Origin: Xanthomarina sp. F1114
GTDB lineage: Bacteria > Bacteroidota > Bacteroidia > Flavobacteriales > Flavobacteriaceae
NCBI RefSeq assembly: GCF_026410255.1
Contig: NZ_JAPMLL010000002.1
Span: forward strand, 62,001 to 126,000
Reading direction: 5' to 3'
Length of the DNA stretch: 64,000 nt
Under the pieces are notes generated by a model. It had not been told where the DNA came from. It did no database searches and saw nothing but the letters and a program-made list of their open reading frames with translations. Shown piece by piece: positions 28,050-37,066 of the stretch. How positions within the stretch are numbered: the first letter of the stretch is position 1; each line of letters starts with the position of its first letter. Position numbers and translations under genes: made by a program.

Positions 28050-29192
28050 CTATATTCTAGCAATGGCTTCTTCAATATCTTTTGTACAAGCGCAAAGTGA
28101 AAACCTAATATAACCTTCTCCCTGACTTCCAAAAACGGTTCCTGGCGCAATAAAAATATGTTTCTCTTTCAACAGTAAATCAATAAACTCTTCAGACGTA
28201 AAAGACCCAGGAATTTTTGCCCAAACAAATAAGCCTGTAGCTTGTTTATTATAGGTGCAATTTAAATTGTCTGCCAATCGCCAAATTAGTTTTCGTCGTT
28301 CTTCATATACATTATTTAGACTGACATACCATAATTTAGAACAATTTAAGGCCTCAATTGCTCCTTTTTGAATCCCGTACAACATCCCAGAATCCATATT
28401 GCTTTTAACCTTTAAAATATGTCCTATATATTCCGATTTTCCTAAAACCATCCCAATTCTCCATCCAGACATATTAAAAGTCTTACTTAAAGAATTTAGC
28501 TCTAAACAAACATCCTTTGCTCCTGGAATATTTAAAATACTTTTTGGAGAACTGTTAAGAATAAAGCCATACGGATTATCGTTTACAATCAAAATCTGAT
28601 GCTTTTTTGCAAAAGCTATTAGTTTTACAAAAAAAGCCTCTGTCGCTACAGCTCCAGTAGGCATATGAGGATAATTAATCCACATAAGTTTTACCTGAGT
28701 TAAATCTTTTTGTTCTAAAGCTTCTAAATCTGGCAACCAGTTTTCTTCTTCATTTAAAGGATAAAGAATGGGATTGGCACCAACCAAACGACTTACGGAT
28801 AAATAGGTTGGATAGCCCGGATTTGGTACAAGTACGTGATCTCCCGGATTTAAAAATGCCATAGAAATATGCATAATACCTTCTTTACTCCCCATTAATG
28901 GCAGCACTTCTGTAGACGGACTTAAATTGACCTGATACTGAGATCTATAAAAATAAGCCATGGCTTCGCGCAATTCTGGCAAACCCTGATAACTCTGATA
29001 CTGATTGGCTTGAACGTCCTTAAAACTTTCACTTAAAGCCGATATAACTTTTTGTGGCGGTTGCAAATCTGGACTCCCAATTCCTAAGTTTATAATGGGT
29101 TTTCCATCAGCTTGCAGCAACCTAACCTCCCGTAATTTCTTTGAAAAGTAATACTCTTCAACCGATTGCAATCTTTGTGCTACTTCTATCAT
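28050..29192 (-). CDS. Class I aminotransferase of the aromatic operon
   Basis: The 380-residue PLP enzyme has INLGIGSPDLQPP at the start, a cofactor Lys in SLSKTFNMSGWRIG, and the C-terminal Arg in YIRFSLCAC. It resembles the LL-diaminopimelate/aspartate aminotransferase group. From its place between pheA (4-base overlap) and tyrA it most likely transaminates phenylpyruvate, 4-hydroxyphenylpyruvate or prephenate; the exact substrate is inferred. Confidence 0.88.
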   Translation of the reverse strand: MIEVAQRLQSVEEYYFSKKLREVRLLQADGKPIINLGIGSPDLQPPQKVISALSESFKDVQANQYQSYQGLPELREAMAYFYRSQYQVNLSPSTEVLPLMGSKEGIMHISMAFLNPGDHVLVPNPGYPTYLSVSRLVGANPILYPLNEEENWLPDLEALEQKDLTQVKLMWINYPHMPTGAVATEAFFVKLIAFAKKHQILIVNDNPYGFILNSSPKSILNIPGAKDVCLELNSLSKTFNMSGWRIGMVLGKSEYIGHILKVKSNMDSGMLYGIQKGAIEALNCSKLWYVSLNNVYEERRKLIWRLADNLNCTYNKQATGLFVWAKIPGSFTSEEFIDLLLKEKHIFIAPGTVFGSQGEGYIRFSLCACTKDIEEAIARI

Positions 29193-30016
29193 TGTTTTGC
29201 ATTTTTATATTCCCCTAATATTTTAAATTCTTCTGCCATTATTTCTAAAAGCGACTGAGCCTTTTTATAATCTCGGTAATCATCGAAAGTAACATCTATA
29301 AAAAATGCATATTTCCATGGCGTTTCTATTTTTGGTAAGGATTGGATTTTAGTTAAATTCAATTTACAATCGCTCATCACATTTAAAACGGTTGCTAAAC
29401 TTCCTCTTTTATGATCTAATTCGAATTTTACAGATGCTTTATTAATGTGCGCTTCCTCTAAATCTCTCTTTGTTTTTTCAACTATTACAAAGCGGGTTTC
29501 GTTATTTTTTATGGTTTGAATACTTTCTGCCAAAATATCTAACTCAAATAATTCTGAGGCTAATTTACTCGCAATGGCGGCTACACCCTTTAAACTTTCT
29601 TTTTGAATACGTTGTGCGACTCCTGCTGTATCTGAATCTTCAATCAGCTTTATATGTGGGTGTTTTTTAAAGAATTCCTTACATTGCAATAACGCCATGG
29701 GATGAGAATATACCTCAACAATATCTGTAATTGTTTGATTTTTTAAAGCCATTAAATGATGTTGAACATCCAGATAACACTCTCCTACAATTCTTAAATT
29801 ATTTGAATCTATTAAAGCGTAATTCGGAATAATTGATCCCGCAATCGAGTTCTCCAAAGCCATAACAATGGCATCGGTTTCATTAGAAAGCAAACCTTGA
29901 ACAAGCTTATCAAAAGATGCACATTCTTGCACAGCTACTTCGTTTTCAAAATATTGCTGAGTTACAATATGATGAAAAGACCCTTTTACTCCTTGTATAC
30001 CGATTGTATGTCTCAA
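29189..30016 (-). CDS. pheA: Prephenate dehydratase PheA
   Basis: The 275-residue protein has the dehydratase domain (about 1-180; IGIQGVKGSFHH at the start and NNETRFVIVEK with the TRF motif) and a C-terminal ACT regulatory domain (about 195-270, SLATVLNVMSDCKLNLTKIQS). It makes phenylpyruvate for phenylalanine. It is the first gene of the aromatic operon and follows the leader-peptide attenuator at 30042-30217. Confidence 0.95.
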   Translation of the reverse strand: MRHTIGIQGVKGSFHHIVTQQYFENEVAVQECASFDKLVQGLLSNETDAIVMALENSIAGSIIPNYALIDSNNLRIVGECYLDVQHHLMALKNQTITDIVEVYSHPMALLQCKEFFKKHPHIKLIEDSDTAGVAQRIQKESLKGVAAIASKLASELFELDILAESIQTIKNNETRFVIVEKTKRDLEEAHINKASVKFELDHKRGSLATVLNVMSDCKLNLTKIQSLPKIETPWKYAFFIDVTFDDYRDYKKAQSLLEIMAEEFKILGEYKNAKQ

Positions 30017-30041
30017 ATGGTTTTAGTTTTTGGTATTTGAC

Positions 30042-30071
30042 AAAAAAAAAGTCCCGATTTCCATCGAGACT
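30042..30071 (-). terminator. Attenuator terminator before pheA
   Basis: On the minus strand AGTCTCGAT pairs with ATCGGGACT (9 bp, one U-G) around a GGAA tetraloop, followed by nine T. It sits 26 bases before the pheA ATG, inside the transcript leader, so it can only act as a conditional terminator. Its 5' arm (GTCTCG, 30065-30070) is the exact complement of CGAGAC within the leader peptide gene (30111-30116), giving the alternative antiterminator pairing. Confidence 0.85.
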
Positions 30072-30097
30072 TTTATATCATGTATTATTAATAAAAA

Positions 30098-30178
30098 TTA
30101 CATATACGAGGTCTCGTTTCTTCTGTTAAAAAAGAAATAATTCCAGTTATAATATGCAAAATTCAATGTTGCTTTCAT
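30098..30178 (-). CDS. Aromatic leader peptide (attenuation)
   Basis: A 26-codon frame starts at ATG 30178 and stops with TAA at 30098-30100. Its core FAYYNWNYFFFN packs 4 Phe, 3 Tyr and 1 Trp, with another Tyr near the end. It lies directly before the terminator that precedes pheA. CGAGAC in codons 21-23 can pair with the terminator's 5' arm. When charged aromatic tRNAs are scarce, a ribosome stalled in the core would leave CGAGAC free and allow the antiterminator; otherwise a ribosome reaching the stop covers it and the terminator forms. The start, composition and structure agree; expression is not shown. Confidence 0.85.
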   Translation of the reverse strand: MKATLNFAYYNWNYFFFNRRNETSYM

Positions 30179-30188
30179 ATTCAGTTTG

Positions 30189-30217
30189 CTAAAGTAGAGA
30201 ATAATTTTAAAAAACAA
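30189..30217 (-). promoter_or_regulatory. Promoter of the pheA leader/operon
   Basis: On the minus strand TTG (30215-30217), an 18-base spacer and TACTTTAG (30189-30196) fit the Bacteroidetes -33/-7 pattern with one deviation from TAnnTTTG. It ends 10 bases before the leader ATG, implying a very short untranslated leader. Confidence 0.5.
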
Positions 30218-30287
30218 CATGTAAAGACTAATTTTTAATTGAAATCGTTTACTAAATAGTTATTTTTACAAAAAATCTACAAGTTTT

Positions 30288-31181
30288 ATGTCTATTGAAG
30301 TTCAAAACATCTCAAAAATTTACGGGTCGCAAAAAGCATTAAACAAGGTGTCGTTTAAAGTGAATAAACCAGAAATTGTTGGTTTTCTAGGTCCTAATGG
30401 TGCTGGAAAATCGACTATGATGAAGATTTTAACCACCTATATTGAGGCTTCTGAAGGACAAGCTAAAGTGAATGATTTTGATGTAAACACCAATAAACAA
30501 AAGGTGCAACAAAGTGTTGGATACTTGCCAGAACACAACCCCTTGTACTTAGAACAGTATGTTAGAGAATATTTAACCTTTAACGCACAGGTTTATGGGG
30601 TTGAAAAAGAACGTATTGAAGAAGTGATAAAACTAACCGGATTAACTTCTGAGGCTCATAAAAAAATTCAACAACTTTCTAAAGGTTACAGACAGCGTGT
30701 AGGTCTGGCAAATGCGCTATTGCACAATCCAGATGTTTTAATTTTAGACGAACCAACAACCGGTTTAGACCCAAATCAATTGGTGGAAATTAGAACTTTA
30801 ATTAAAAATATAGGAAAGGAAAAAACTGTTTTTCTTTCTACTCACATCATGCAAGAGGTGGAAGCCATGTGCGATCGTGTAATTATTATTAATAACGGAG
30901 AAATTGTGACAGACAAAAAACTAAAGGATCTAAGAGAAGGTCAAGAACAAATAGTTATTGTAGAGTTTGATTACAGAGTTGAAGATGCTTTTTTATTAAA
31001 CTTACCTAAAGCAAAACAGGTGTTAAATACACACGATTTTATTTATGAAATCACCTTTTCTACAACAGAAGATATGCGTTCTCATGTTTTTGATTTTGCA
31101 CATGATAATCAGTTGAAAATTCTTCAGCTGAATCAAAAAAATACCAGCTTGGAAAACCTATTTAGAGAGTTGACAAAATAA
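30288..31181 (+). CDS. gldA: Gliding motility ABC transporter ATPase GldA
   Basis: The 297-residue ATPase has Walker A GPNGAGKST (about 36-44), signature LSKGYRQRVGLA (a variant of LSGGQ), Walker B VLILDEPTTGLDP and the H-loop STHIMQE. Size and sequence fit GldA, which with GldF and GldG forms an ABC transporter needed for gliding in F. johnsoniae. The membrane partners are not in the window. It is divergent from the aromatic operon. Confidence 0.88.
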   Translation: MSIEVQNISKIYGSQKALNKVSFKVNKPEIVGFLGPNGAGKSTMMKILTTYIEASEGQAKVNDFDVNTNKQKVQQSVGYLPEHNPLYLEQYVREYLTFNAQVYGVEKERIEEVIKLTGLTSEAHKKIQQLSKGYRQRVGLANALLHNPDVLILDEPTTGLDPNQLVEIRTLIKNIGKEKTVFLSTHIMQEVEAMCDRVIIINNGEIVTDKKLKDLREGQEQIVIVEFDYRVEDAFLLNLPKAKQVLNTHDFIYEITFSTTEDMRSHVFDFAHDNQLKILQLNQKNTSLENLFRELTK

Positions 31182-31237
31182 ATAACTCCATATAATTTCA
31201 ACGAGAAAACGCAGAGTTTCAGAGAGAGGTTTTTCTT

Positions 31238-31984
31238 TTAATCAAAAATTAGTTTTCCAGTATACAATTGCTCTACTTCTACCGTTGGGGGTTGATTTTT
31301 AGAAATTAAATCGCCTGTGCCACGTAACACTCCTGTTAAAGATACTTGCGGATTTACAATCATATCGTTATAACCTCTATGAGAAATACTGACATTTTGA
31401 GCTATTAAACCAGCACCTTCAAAACGTCCGGACCCCGAATAAAACCCCACAGATAAATTATTAGTCTTTCCAGAAATGTAAAAAGAAGATAGATTATTGG
31501 AGGTTATACTTAAACTATTAGAGTTGACTTGTAGCTTAAAATCTCCAACAGTAAAATCGCCTTCCGAAGAAAAATCTTCAGAATACAAGCTTAAATTACT
31601 ATAGTTTAAAACTCCATCGGACAAAATATCATACTGTGTGGAACACCTAATTTGAGTAATATTGGGCGCTGAAACATAAATTTTAGTGGGTTTGTAATCT
31701 CTGATAAAGTTGCAGGTATTATTATCAACTACACGCAACTGATTATCTACTACTACAACCTCTACATCATTGAGTAAATTTTTCCCTGTTTCAATTAGAA
31801 CATGTGTTTCTGCAGCTTCTTTTAAAATCAATTCAATATTTCTATTTACAAATATTTTATCAAAACCTGGAACAGTTACTTCTTGCTGAACAATGTCTCC
31901 TGATTTTTGAAAACAATCATTAGTATCTTCGCTATCACAAGCAAAAAAGCCAACTAATATGAATATATAAAGTAGTTTTTTCAT
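31238..31984 (-). CDS. GIN-domain (DUF2807) lipoprotein
   Basis: The 248-residue protein has a lipoprotein signal (lipobox FFAC, Cys16) and a repetitive beta-helix-like body with FDKIFVNRNIELILKEAAET and runs of LSLYSEDFSSEGDFTVGD, the layout of Bacteroidetes 'head GIN' proteins. They are predicted auto-transported adhesin-like surface proteins of unknown function. It is 3 bases downstream of the PagL-like gene. Confidence 0.8.
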   Translation of the reverse strand: MKKLLYIFILVGFFACDSEDTNDCFQKSGDIVQQEVTVPGFDKIFVNRNIELILKEAAETHVLIETGKNLLNDVEVVVVDNQLRVVDNNTCNFIRDYKPTKIYVSAPNITQIRCSTQYDILSDGVLNYSNLSLYSEDFSSEGDFTVGDFKLQVNSNSLSITSNNLSSFYISGKTNNLSVGFYSGSGRFEGAGLIAQNVSISHRGYNDMIVNPQVSLTGVLRGTGDLISKNQPPTVEVEQLYTGKLIFD

Positions 31985-31987
31985 TTT

Positions 31988-33079
31988 TTACAATCTTATA
32001 CCAACGCCAAATTCAACAGCTTCGGCTTTGGCACCATGAGATTTCAAGGTTAATGCTGCAAACCACTTTTCGCCAAAATAGCGTTTTGCACCTATTCTTA
32101 AATAAGTTCTGCCCTCAAAGTCGTATGGATAGTACACATAATAACCAAACTGGGTGACTACAGACAACTTATTAATAAACAATTCATGACCTACAAAAAG
32201 GCCAACACGTTTATAATCTTCGTCTCCTGAAACATTCTCTTCTGGGAAAGAAACGGACTTATAATAAATTAATTCTTTTAAAAACATGGAGAAAAACACA
32301 TCTGTTCCTGCGTGCACCGCACTTTTATGAGACAAGCGTTTATCGGCATAAGCAGACAGAATATAAAACGGATATTGCCCACTTCCTATTAAATCACTTT
32401 CATTAATACCAGTTCTAAAGGCTAAATTAAACTTTATAGGTTGGGTGAATTTTTCTTTGGTAATGGCTTTAATATACTCTGGATCAGCTTCATCTAAATT
32501 ATAGGTCAACCCAACATTAAAAGCTATGGTATTCACACTGGTATTTGGGGCTTTGATATTGGCATTGGAATAATGCAAAAGTGAAAGTCCTGCTTGAATT
32601 CCAAACCTATCAAATATTCTTTCTTTCTTGTAATTAAGCATCACGTAGGTGGCACTTAAAATAGTAGAACCAAAGGCTACATTTTTTGGGTTATCTACCT
32701 TATCGTAGGGGTTGGTATTATATGCTAAACCCTGCCCAATCCGTAGCATTAAATTACGTTTTAAGAAATAAAAATTATAGTGTGCATAAAGTGAATAATT
32801 ATCACCCAAAACATCATTTTTAAGGTCTTGATAAGCAAAAGAAACTCCCCAATCTGGATAACCATAGCGCTGTTCCCAGTCTTTTTCTCCAAAAGACTTT
32901 TTATTCCAACTTAAAATAGCTCCTTCTGGATGACCTTTAATTAAATGAAGAATATCATTATTATGTAAGGCAATATTTCCTGTAAAATAATTAACATCGA
33001 AATACGATTTGCTCTGCTTTTCCTGAGAGTAAACAATTGCGAAACTTAAAAACAAAAAGTAGGTTATAATTTGCCTCAT
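31988..33079 (-). CDS. PagL-like lipid A deacylase / acyloxyacyl hydrolase
   Basis: I start at ATG 33079 (MRQIITYFLFLSFAIVYSQ), which gives a clean signal peptide, rather than the TTG at 33088. The 363-residue protein is a predicted outer-membrane beta-barrel. It carries LSLLHYSNANIKAPNTSVN, in which H-x-S-N matches the PagL catalytic His-Ser region. PagL removes the 3-O acyl chain from lipid A; this protein is about twice the size of classical PagL, as in other Flavobacteria, so activity is an inference. Confidence 0.7.
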   Translation of the reverse strand: MRQIITYFLFLSFAIVYSQEKQSKSYFDVNYFTGNIALHNNDILHLIKGHPEGAILSWNKKSFGEKDWEQRYGYPDWGVSFAYQDLKNDVLGDNYSLYAHYNFYFLKRNLMLRIGQGLAYNTNPYDKVDNPKNVAFGSTILSATYVMLNYKKERIFDRFGIQAGLSLLHYSNANIKAPNTSVNTIAFNVGLTYNLDEADPEYIKAITKEKFTQPIKFNLAFRTGINESDLIGSGQYPFYILSAYADKRLSHKSAVHAGTDVFFSMFLKELIYYKSVSFPEENVSGDEDYKRVGLFVGHELFINKLSVVTQFGYYVYYPYDFEGRTYLRIGAKRYFGEKWFAALTLKSHGAKAEAVEFGVGIRL

Positions 33080-33203
33080 TAATATCAATTATGTGGCAAA
33101 AATAGCAGAATATTTAAAATACCTGTGATGCTATGGCCTTAATATTATCACTTTTTCCCATGGAGTAATAATGAAGCACTAACACCACTGACTTTTAACG
33201 CTT

Positions 33204-36200
33204 TTAGTTGGTGTTTTTCGCCAATCGTAAAATATCTCCAAACACACCTCTTGCTGTTACATGTTTACCTGCACCTGCACCTTGAATGACTAATGGTCTT
33301 TCGCCATAAGATTCTGTAAATATTTCGAAAATAGCATCCGATCCTTTTAAAGATCCCAAAGTTGAATTTTTAGGAACCGACACTAATTGCACATCCAATT
33401 GCCCTTTACTCTGAAACAAATCGCCCGACAAGTCGCCAATATATCTCAAGACGTGATCTGGTTTTTGAGCATCTTTTTTCTTTTGAAAGGTTTCGTTCAA
33501 TGCTTCTAAATCCCCTAAAAATTGCGATGTAGAACTATCTCGAAATGCTTCAGGAATAAGGTTTTCTATATGAATGTCCTCAAATTCATTCTCTAAATCT
33601 AACTCTCGGGCAAGGATTAATAATTTTCTGGCTACATCGTTGCCACATAAATCTTCCCTTGGATCTGGTTCTGTATATCCTTCATCAATCGCTTCTTGTA
33701 AAATCTCTGAAAACAGTCTGTTTTCCGAAGAAAACGCATTAAACAAATAACTTAAAGAACCCGAAAAAACACCTCGTATTCGTGTGATATTTTCACCCGA
33801 TTCGTGTAATAATTTAATGGTATCAATTAAAGGCAAGCCTGCACCAACATTAGTTTCATATAAATATTCCTTTTTGTTTTTAGCTAACTTTTCTCTTAAG
33901 GTTTTATAAAAACTATGAGATACGGTGTTGGCTATTTTGTTGGAAGACACCAAATCGAAACCAGCTTCCACTAAAGGAATATAGTTTTCAATAAAATCGG
34001 CATTTGCCGTATTATCAACTGCTATCAGATTTTCTAAATGGTGTTTTTCAGCATAATCGATAATAGCTTGAGCAGATGTGCTGCCGATGCCTTCAGTTTC
34101 TAAATCCTGTTTCCAGTTTTCATCTATGCCAGAAGCGTTTAAAAGTACCTGTTTAGAGTTTGCAATAGCAAAAACACGGAGTTGAATATGTCTTCGTTTT
34201 AAAATAGATTCGGCGTTCTCCAAAATCTGATCGATTAGCGTGCCACCAACCAAGCCTTTTCCAAAAATGGCAATATTGATGTTTTTAGCCACGCCAAACA
34301 CTTGTCCGTGAATCACATTAAGTGCTTTGTGTAACTGATGTTTCCTAACCACCAAACTCACATTTTTCCCGGAAATGGTATTGTTGAATAATAAGGGAAC
34401 AATCTGGTTTTTTATAAGCGCATTATAAGGCTGATGAAATTTACTTAAGTCCAATCCAATGATAGAAATAACGGATACATCATCAATAATGGATATCTTA
34501 TGAACGTCTTTGGTGTAAAATTCATTTTCAAACTCTTGTTCTAAAGCTGCAACAGCATCTTTTGCACGATTGGAAGCCACAATAAATCCAATGCCACGCT
34601 CTGAGGAGCCTTGGGCAATAATACTGACACTAATTTGGTGCGTACTTAAAGTTCTAAATATTCTGGCATCGACTCCTACTTTTCCTAAAAGTCCCCGTCC
34701 TTCAAAATTTATAAGCGAGACATGCTCTAAAACTGAAAGCGATTTAATGCCCTCAACTGTTGCTTTTGATGTAATTAAAGTACCTTCATCTTCAGGGTTA
34801 AAAGTATTTAAAATACGAAGATTAATATTTTTTTCTATTAAAGGAACAATGGTTTTAGCGTGTAAAATGGTAGCCCCAAAATTGGCCAACTCATTGGCTT
34901 CTCCAAATGTTAACTGATCTATTTTCTTGGCATCAGGAACCAAATCTGGGTTAGCTGTATAAATTCCATTGACATGCGTATAGCTTTCCAGCTCTTCGGC
35001 ATCCAGGTAATTTGCTAATAATGAGGCTGTATAATTACTTCCGTTTCGCCCTAAAGTGGTCGTTTGATTTTTTAAATTAGAGGCAATAAATCCCGATACA
35101 ATATGAACAGTTTCTCCATTGTACTTCTCAAAATGTGCTTTTACATTCTGTTCTGAAACAGCAAGAATAGGCTGTGCATCTCCAAAATTAGCATCGGTTT
35201 TAATTAATAGCCTGGCATCTGTAGCATGAGCTTTAATGGCCCGTTCTGTCAATAACTGCGTGATGATTTTTGTTGCTAGTATTTCGCCATGGGATAAAAC
35301 TTCATCTTTTATTTTTTCACTATAATCCTCAAGTAAGCTAACGCCTTCTAAAAGGGTATCCAACTTTGAAAATTCTACTGAAAAATCAACCGATTTTAAA
35401 GGTTCTGTCTGATAGGCTTTAAAAGCTTCCAATTGTGTTTTATAGGCTTGATTGGCGGCTGCCTTTTCAAGAATTTCTTCTAATTCGTTTGTGGCATTTC
35501 CTCTGGCAGAAACAACAACCGCGATGTTTTGTTTGTCTTTTACTTTGCTTTCTATTATGGTAAGTACTTTGTTCAAACCATTTCCGTTTGCCAAAGATTT
35601 CCCTCCAAATTTTAATATTTTCATGTTCTTTTCTTTTGTTTCAGGTTTAAAAATTCCTGAAATAATTTTTTCTAATTGATTAAATTCTATCAAAAACGCA
35701 TCGTGACCGTGAATGGAATGGATTTCATTATAGGTCACATTTGGATGTATTACTGCCATTTGTTTTTGTGTTTCCCGATTTTCTTCAGCAGTAAAAAACA
35801 AATCCGAATCGACTCCAATTATGTGAATATGGGCTTGAATTTTATCTAAAATGTTCAGACTATGTGCTCCGCCATTAGTAACATCAATGGTTTTAAGCAA
35901 TTGATTCATGAGTTTATAGGATGCCAATTGGTAGCGTTCTTGCAACTTTTTACCGTGATGGAGCAACCAGCTTTCCACGTTAAATATCTGTAAATCGCTG
36001 TTTTTAGTACGGTGAAACCTTTCTTTAAACGAAGCTGGCGTCCTATAACACAACATGGCATGCATACGTGCATCGTGCACCGGATTACTGGAATTAACCA
36101 AAAACTGTTCTTGGATCTGACAGTTGGCAATAAGCCAATCGGTCGCTTTCCAATCGGTAGCTACAGGAATAAAATGCCAAGCTAAATCTGGTTTTATAGC

Positions 36201-36602
36201 TAACATTTCCCAGGCAATACCACCGCCTAAAGAGCCTCCAATAATTGCAAATAGCTTTTCAATTTGAAGTTCTTTTAATCCCAATAAAAATAGTGCTGCA
36301 ATGTCTTTTGCTATAAAGCTTTTATAGTCTTCTATGATAAAATCGTCGTATCCATTTCCTGGAATATTAAATGCCAAAATTGTATAAACCTGGGTATCAA
36401 TTACCTTACCCTCTCCAATAAGATCCTTCCACCAGCCATCTGTTCCAGACACATTACTATTCCCAGTAAGGGCATGATTAACAAGGACAATGGGTGCCGC
36501 ACCTAAAGGTTTTCCAAATAATTGGTAAGACAATTTTAAAGTCATTGTCTTACCAATTTCTAATTTGAAATTTGGAATTTGGATGTGTTTTAATTTTGAC
36601 AT
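33204..36602 (-). CDS. Trifunctional MetX-like / aspartate kinase / homoserine dehydrogenase
   Basis: The 1132-residue protein joins three parts. Residues 1 to about 318 are an alpha/beta hydrolase of the MetX type: nucleophile Ser124 in GGSLGG, Asp265 in IGVDSD, His298 or His300 in SIHGHD. Met327 begins an aspartate kinase (MKILKFGGKSLA), aligning with the native start of ThrA. From about residue 790 there is a homoserine dehydrogenase (IAIFGKGLVGGTL; later RGVFSGSLSYLFN). The pathway steps are aspartate phosphorylation, homoserine formation and homoserine acylation. It is the last gene behind the SAM-I riboswitch, 3 bases after the OsmC gene. The kinase motif KFGGKS differs from the common KFGGTS. 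Confidence 0.9.
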   Translation of the reverse strand: MSKLKHIQIPNFKLEIGKTMTLKLSYQLFGKPLGAAPIVLVNHALTGNSNVSGTDGWWKDLIGEGKVIDTQVYTILAFNIPGNGYDDFIIEDYKSFIAKDIAALFLLGLKELQIEKLFAIIGGSLGGGIAWEMLAIKPDLAWHFIPVATDWKATDWLIANCQIQEQFLVNSSNPVHDARMHAMLCYRTPASFKERFHRTKNSDLQIFNVESWLLHHGKKLQERYQLASYKLMNQLLKTIDVTNGGAHSLNILDKIQAHIHIIGVDSDLFFTAEENRETQKQMAVIHPNVTYNEIHSIHGHDAFLIEFNQLEKIISGIFKPETKEKNMKILKFGGKSLANGNGLNKVLTIIESKVKDKQNIAVVVSARGNATNELEEILEKAAANQAYKTQLEAFKAYQTEPLKSVDFSVEFSKLDTLLEGVSLLEDYSEKIKDEVLSHGEILATKIITQLLTERAIKAHATDARLLIKTDANFGDAQPILAVSEQNVKAHFEKYNGETVHIVSGFIASNLKNQTTTLGRNGSNYTASLLANYLDAEELESYTHVNGIYTANPDLVPDAKKIDQLTFGEANELANFGATILHAKTIVPLIEKNINLRILNTFNPEDEGTLITSKATVEGIKSLSVLEHVSLINFEGRGLLGKVGVDARIFRTLSTHQISVSIIAQGSSERGIGFIVASNRAKDAVAALEQEFENEFYTKDVHKISIIDDVSVISIIGLDLSKFHQPYNALIKNQIVPLLFNNTISGKNVSLVVRKHQLHKALNVIHGQVFGVAKNINIAIFGKGLVGGTLIDQILENAESILKRRHIQLRVFAIANSKQVLLNASGIDENWKQDLETEGIGSTSAQAIIDYAEKHHLENLIAVDNTANADFIENYIPLVEAGFDLVSSNKIANTVSHSFYKTLREKLAKNKKEYLYETNVGAGLPLIDTIKLLHESGENITRIRGVFSGSLSYLFNAFSSENRLFSEILQEAIDEGYTEPDPREDLCGNDVARKLLILARELDLENEFEDIHIENLIPEAFRDSSTSQFLGDLEALNETFQKKKDAQKPDHVLRYIGDLSGDLFQSKGQLDVQLVSVPKNSTLGSLKGSDAIFEIFTESYGERPLVIQGAGAGKHVTARGVFGDILRLAKNTN

Positions 36603-36605
36603 TTA

Positions 36606-37055
36606 TTAAATAGCATATTGTTTTTCAACCTCAAGACTTACTGGAGTCACGTTCAATAAATTATCCTTAACCGGACAACGTTCTTGAACTATTTTCAACC
36701 AAGACACAAGTATTTCAATAGACGCTTCTGTTTCTGGAATTAACTTTAAACTAATCTCCTTGAATCCCGCTCTTTCTTTATTGGAAGTTCCAAATAGTGT
36801 ATCAGGATTTATATTCCCTTCTACTTCAATTTTTAAGGAATTAATTGTAAATCCTAATTCTTTAGCAACCAAATGCCCAACAACATTTACACAGCCAGCC
36901 AATCCAGCTAACAAATATTCTACAGGATTTGCATATTCATCAGTTCCTCCTAAATCTTTAGGTTCGTCTATAATTAATTTGAAATTCCTTGCTTTTGCAA
37001 TGAATTTTGCTGGAGATGCACTTTCTCCGTGTACTTTAAAAATTAAATCGCTCAT
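36606..37055 (-). CDS. OsmC-family protein in the methionine operon
   Basis: The 149-residue protein has both redox cysteines of the OsmC/Ohr fold: Cys54 in LAGLAGCVNVVGH and a second in QERCPVKDN. The family contains thiol peroxidases and proteins of unknown function. Its place between metY (11-base gap) and the MetX-ThrA fusion (3-base gap) suggests a link to sulfur metabolism, perhaps handling reactive sulfur or sulfide, but that is inference from context. Confidence 0.85.
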   Translation of the reverse strand: MSDLIFKVHGESASPAKFIAKARNFKLIIDEPKDLGGTDEYANPVEYLLAGLAGCVNVVGHLVAKELGFTINSLKIEVEGNINPDTLFGTSNKERAGFKEISLKLIPETEASIEILVSWLKIVQERCPVKDNLLNVTPVSLEVEKQYAI

Positions 37056-37066
37056 AATTATCTTTT

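Noticed and set aside
30288-31181. Generic drug-export ABC ATPase instead of GldA
   Set aside because: Length, signature and the presence of gldB and gldC in the same genome favour GldA, though only comparison with known GldA can settle it.
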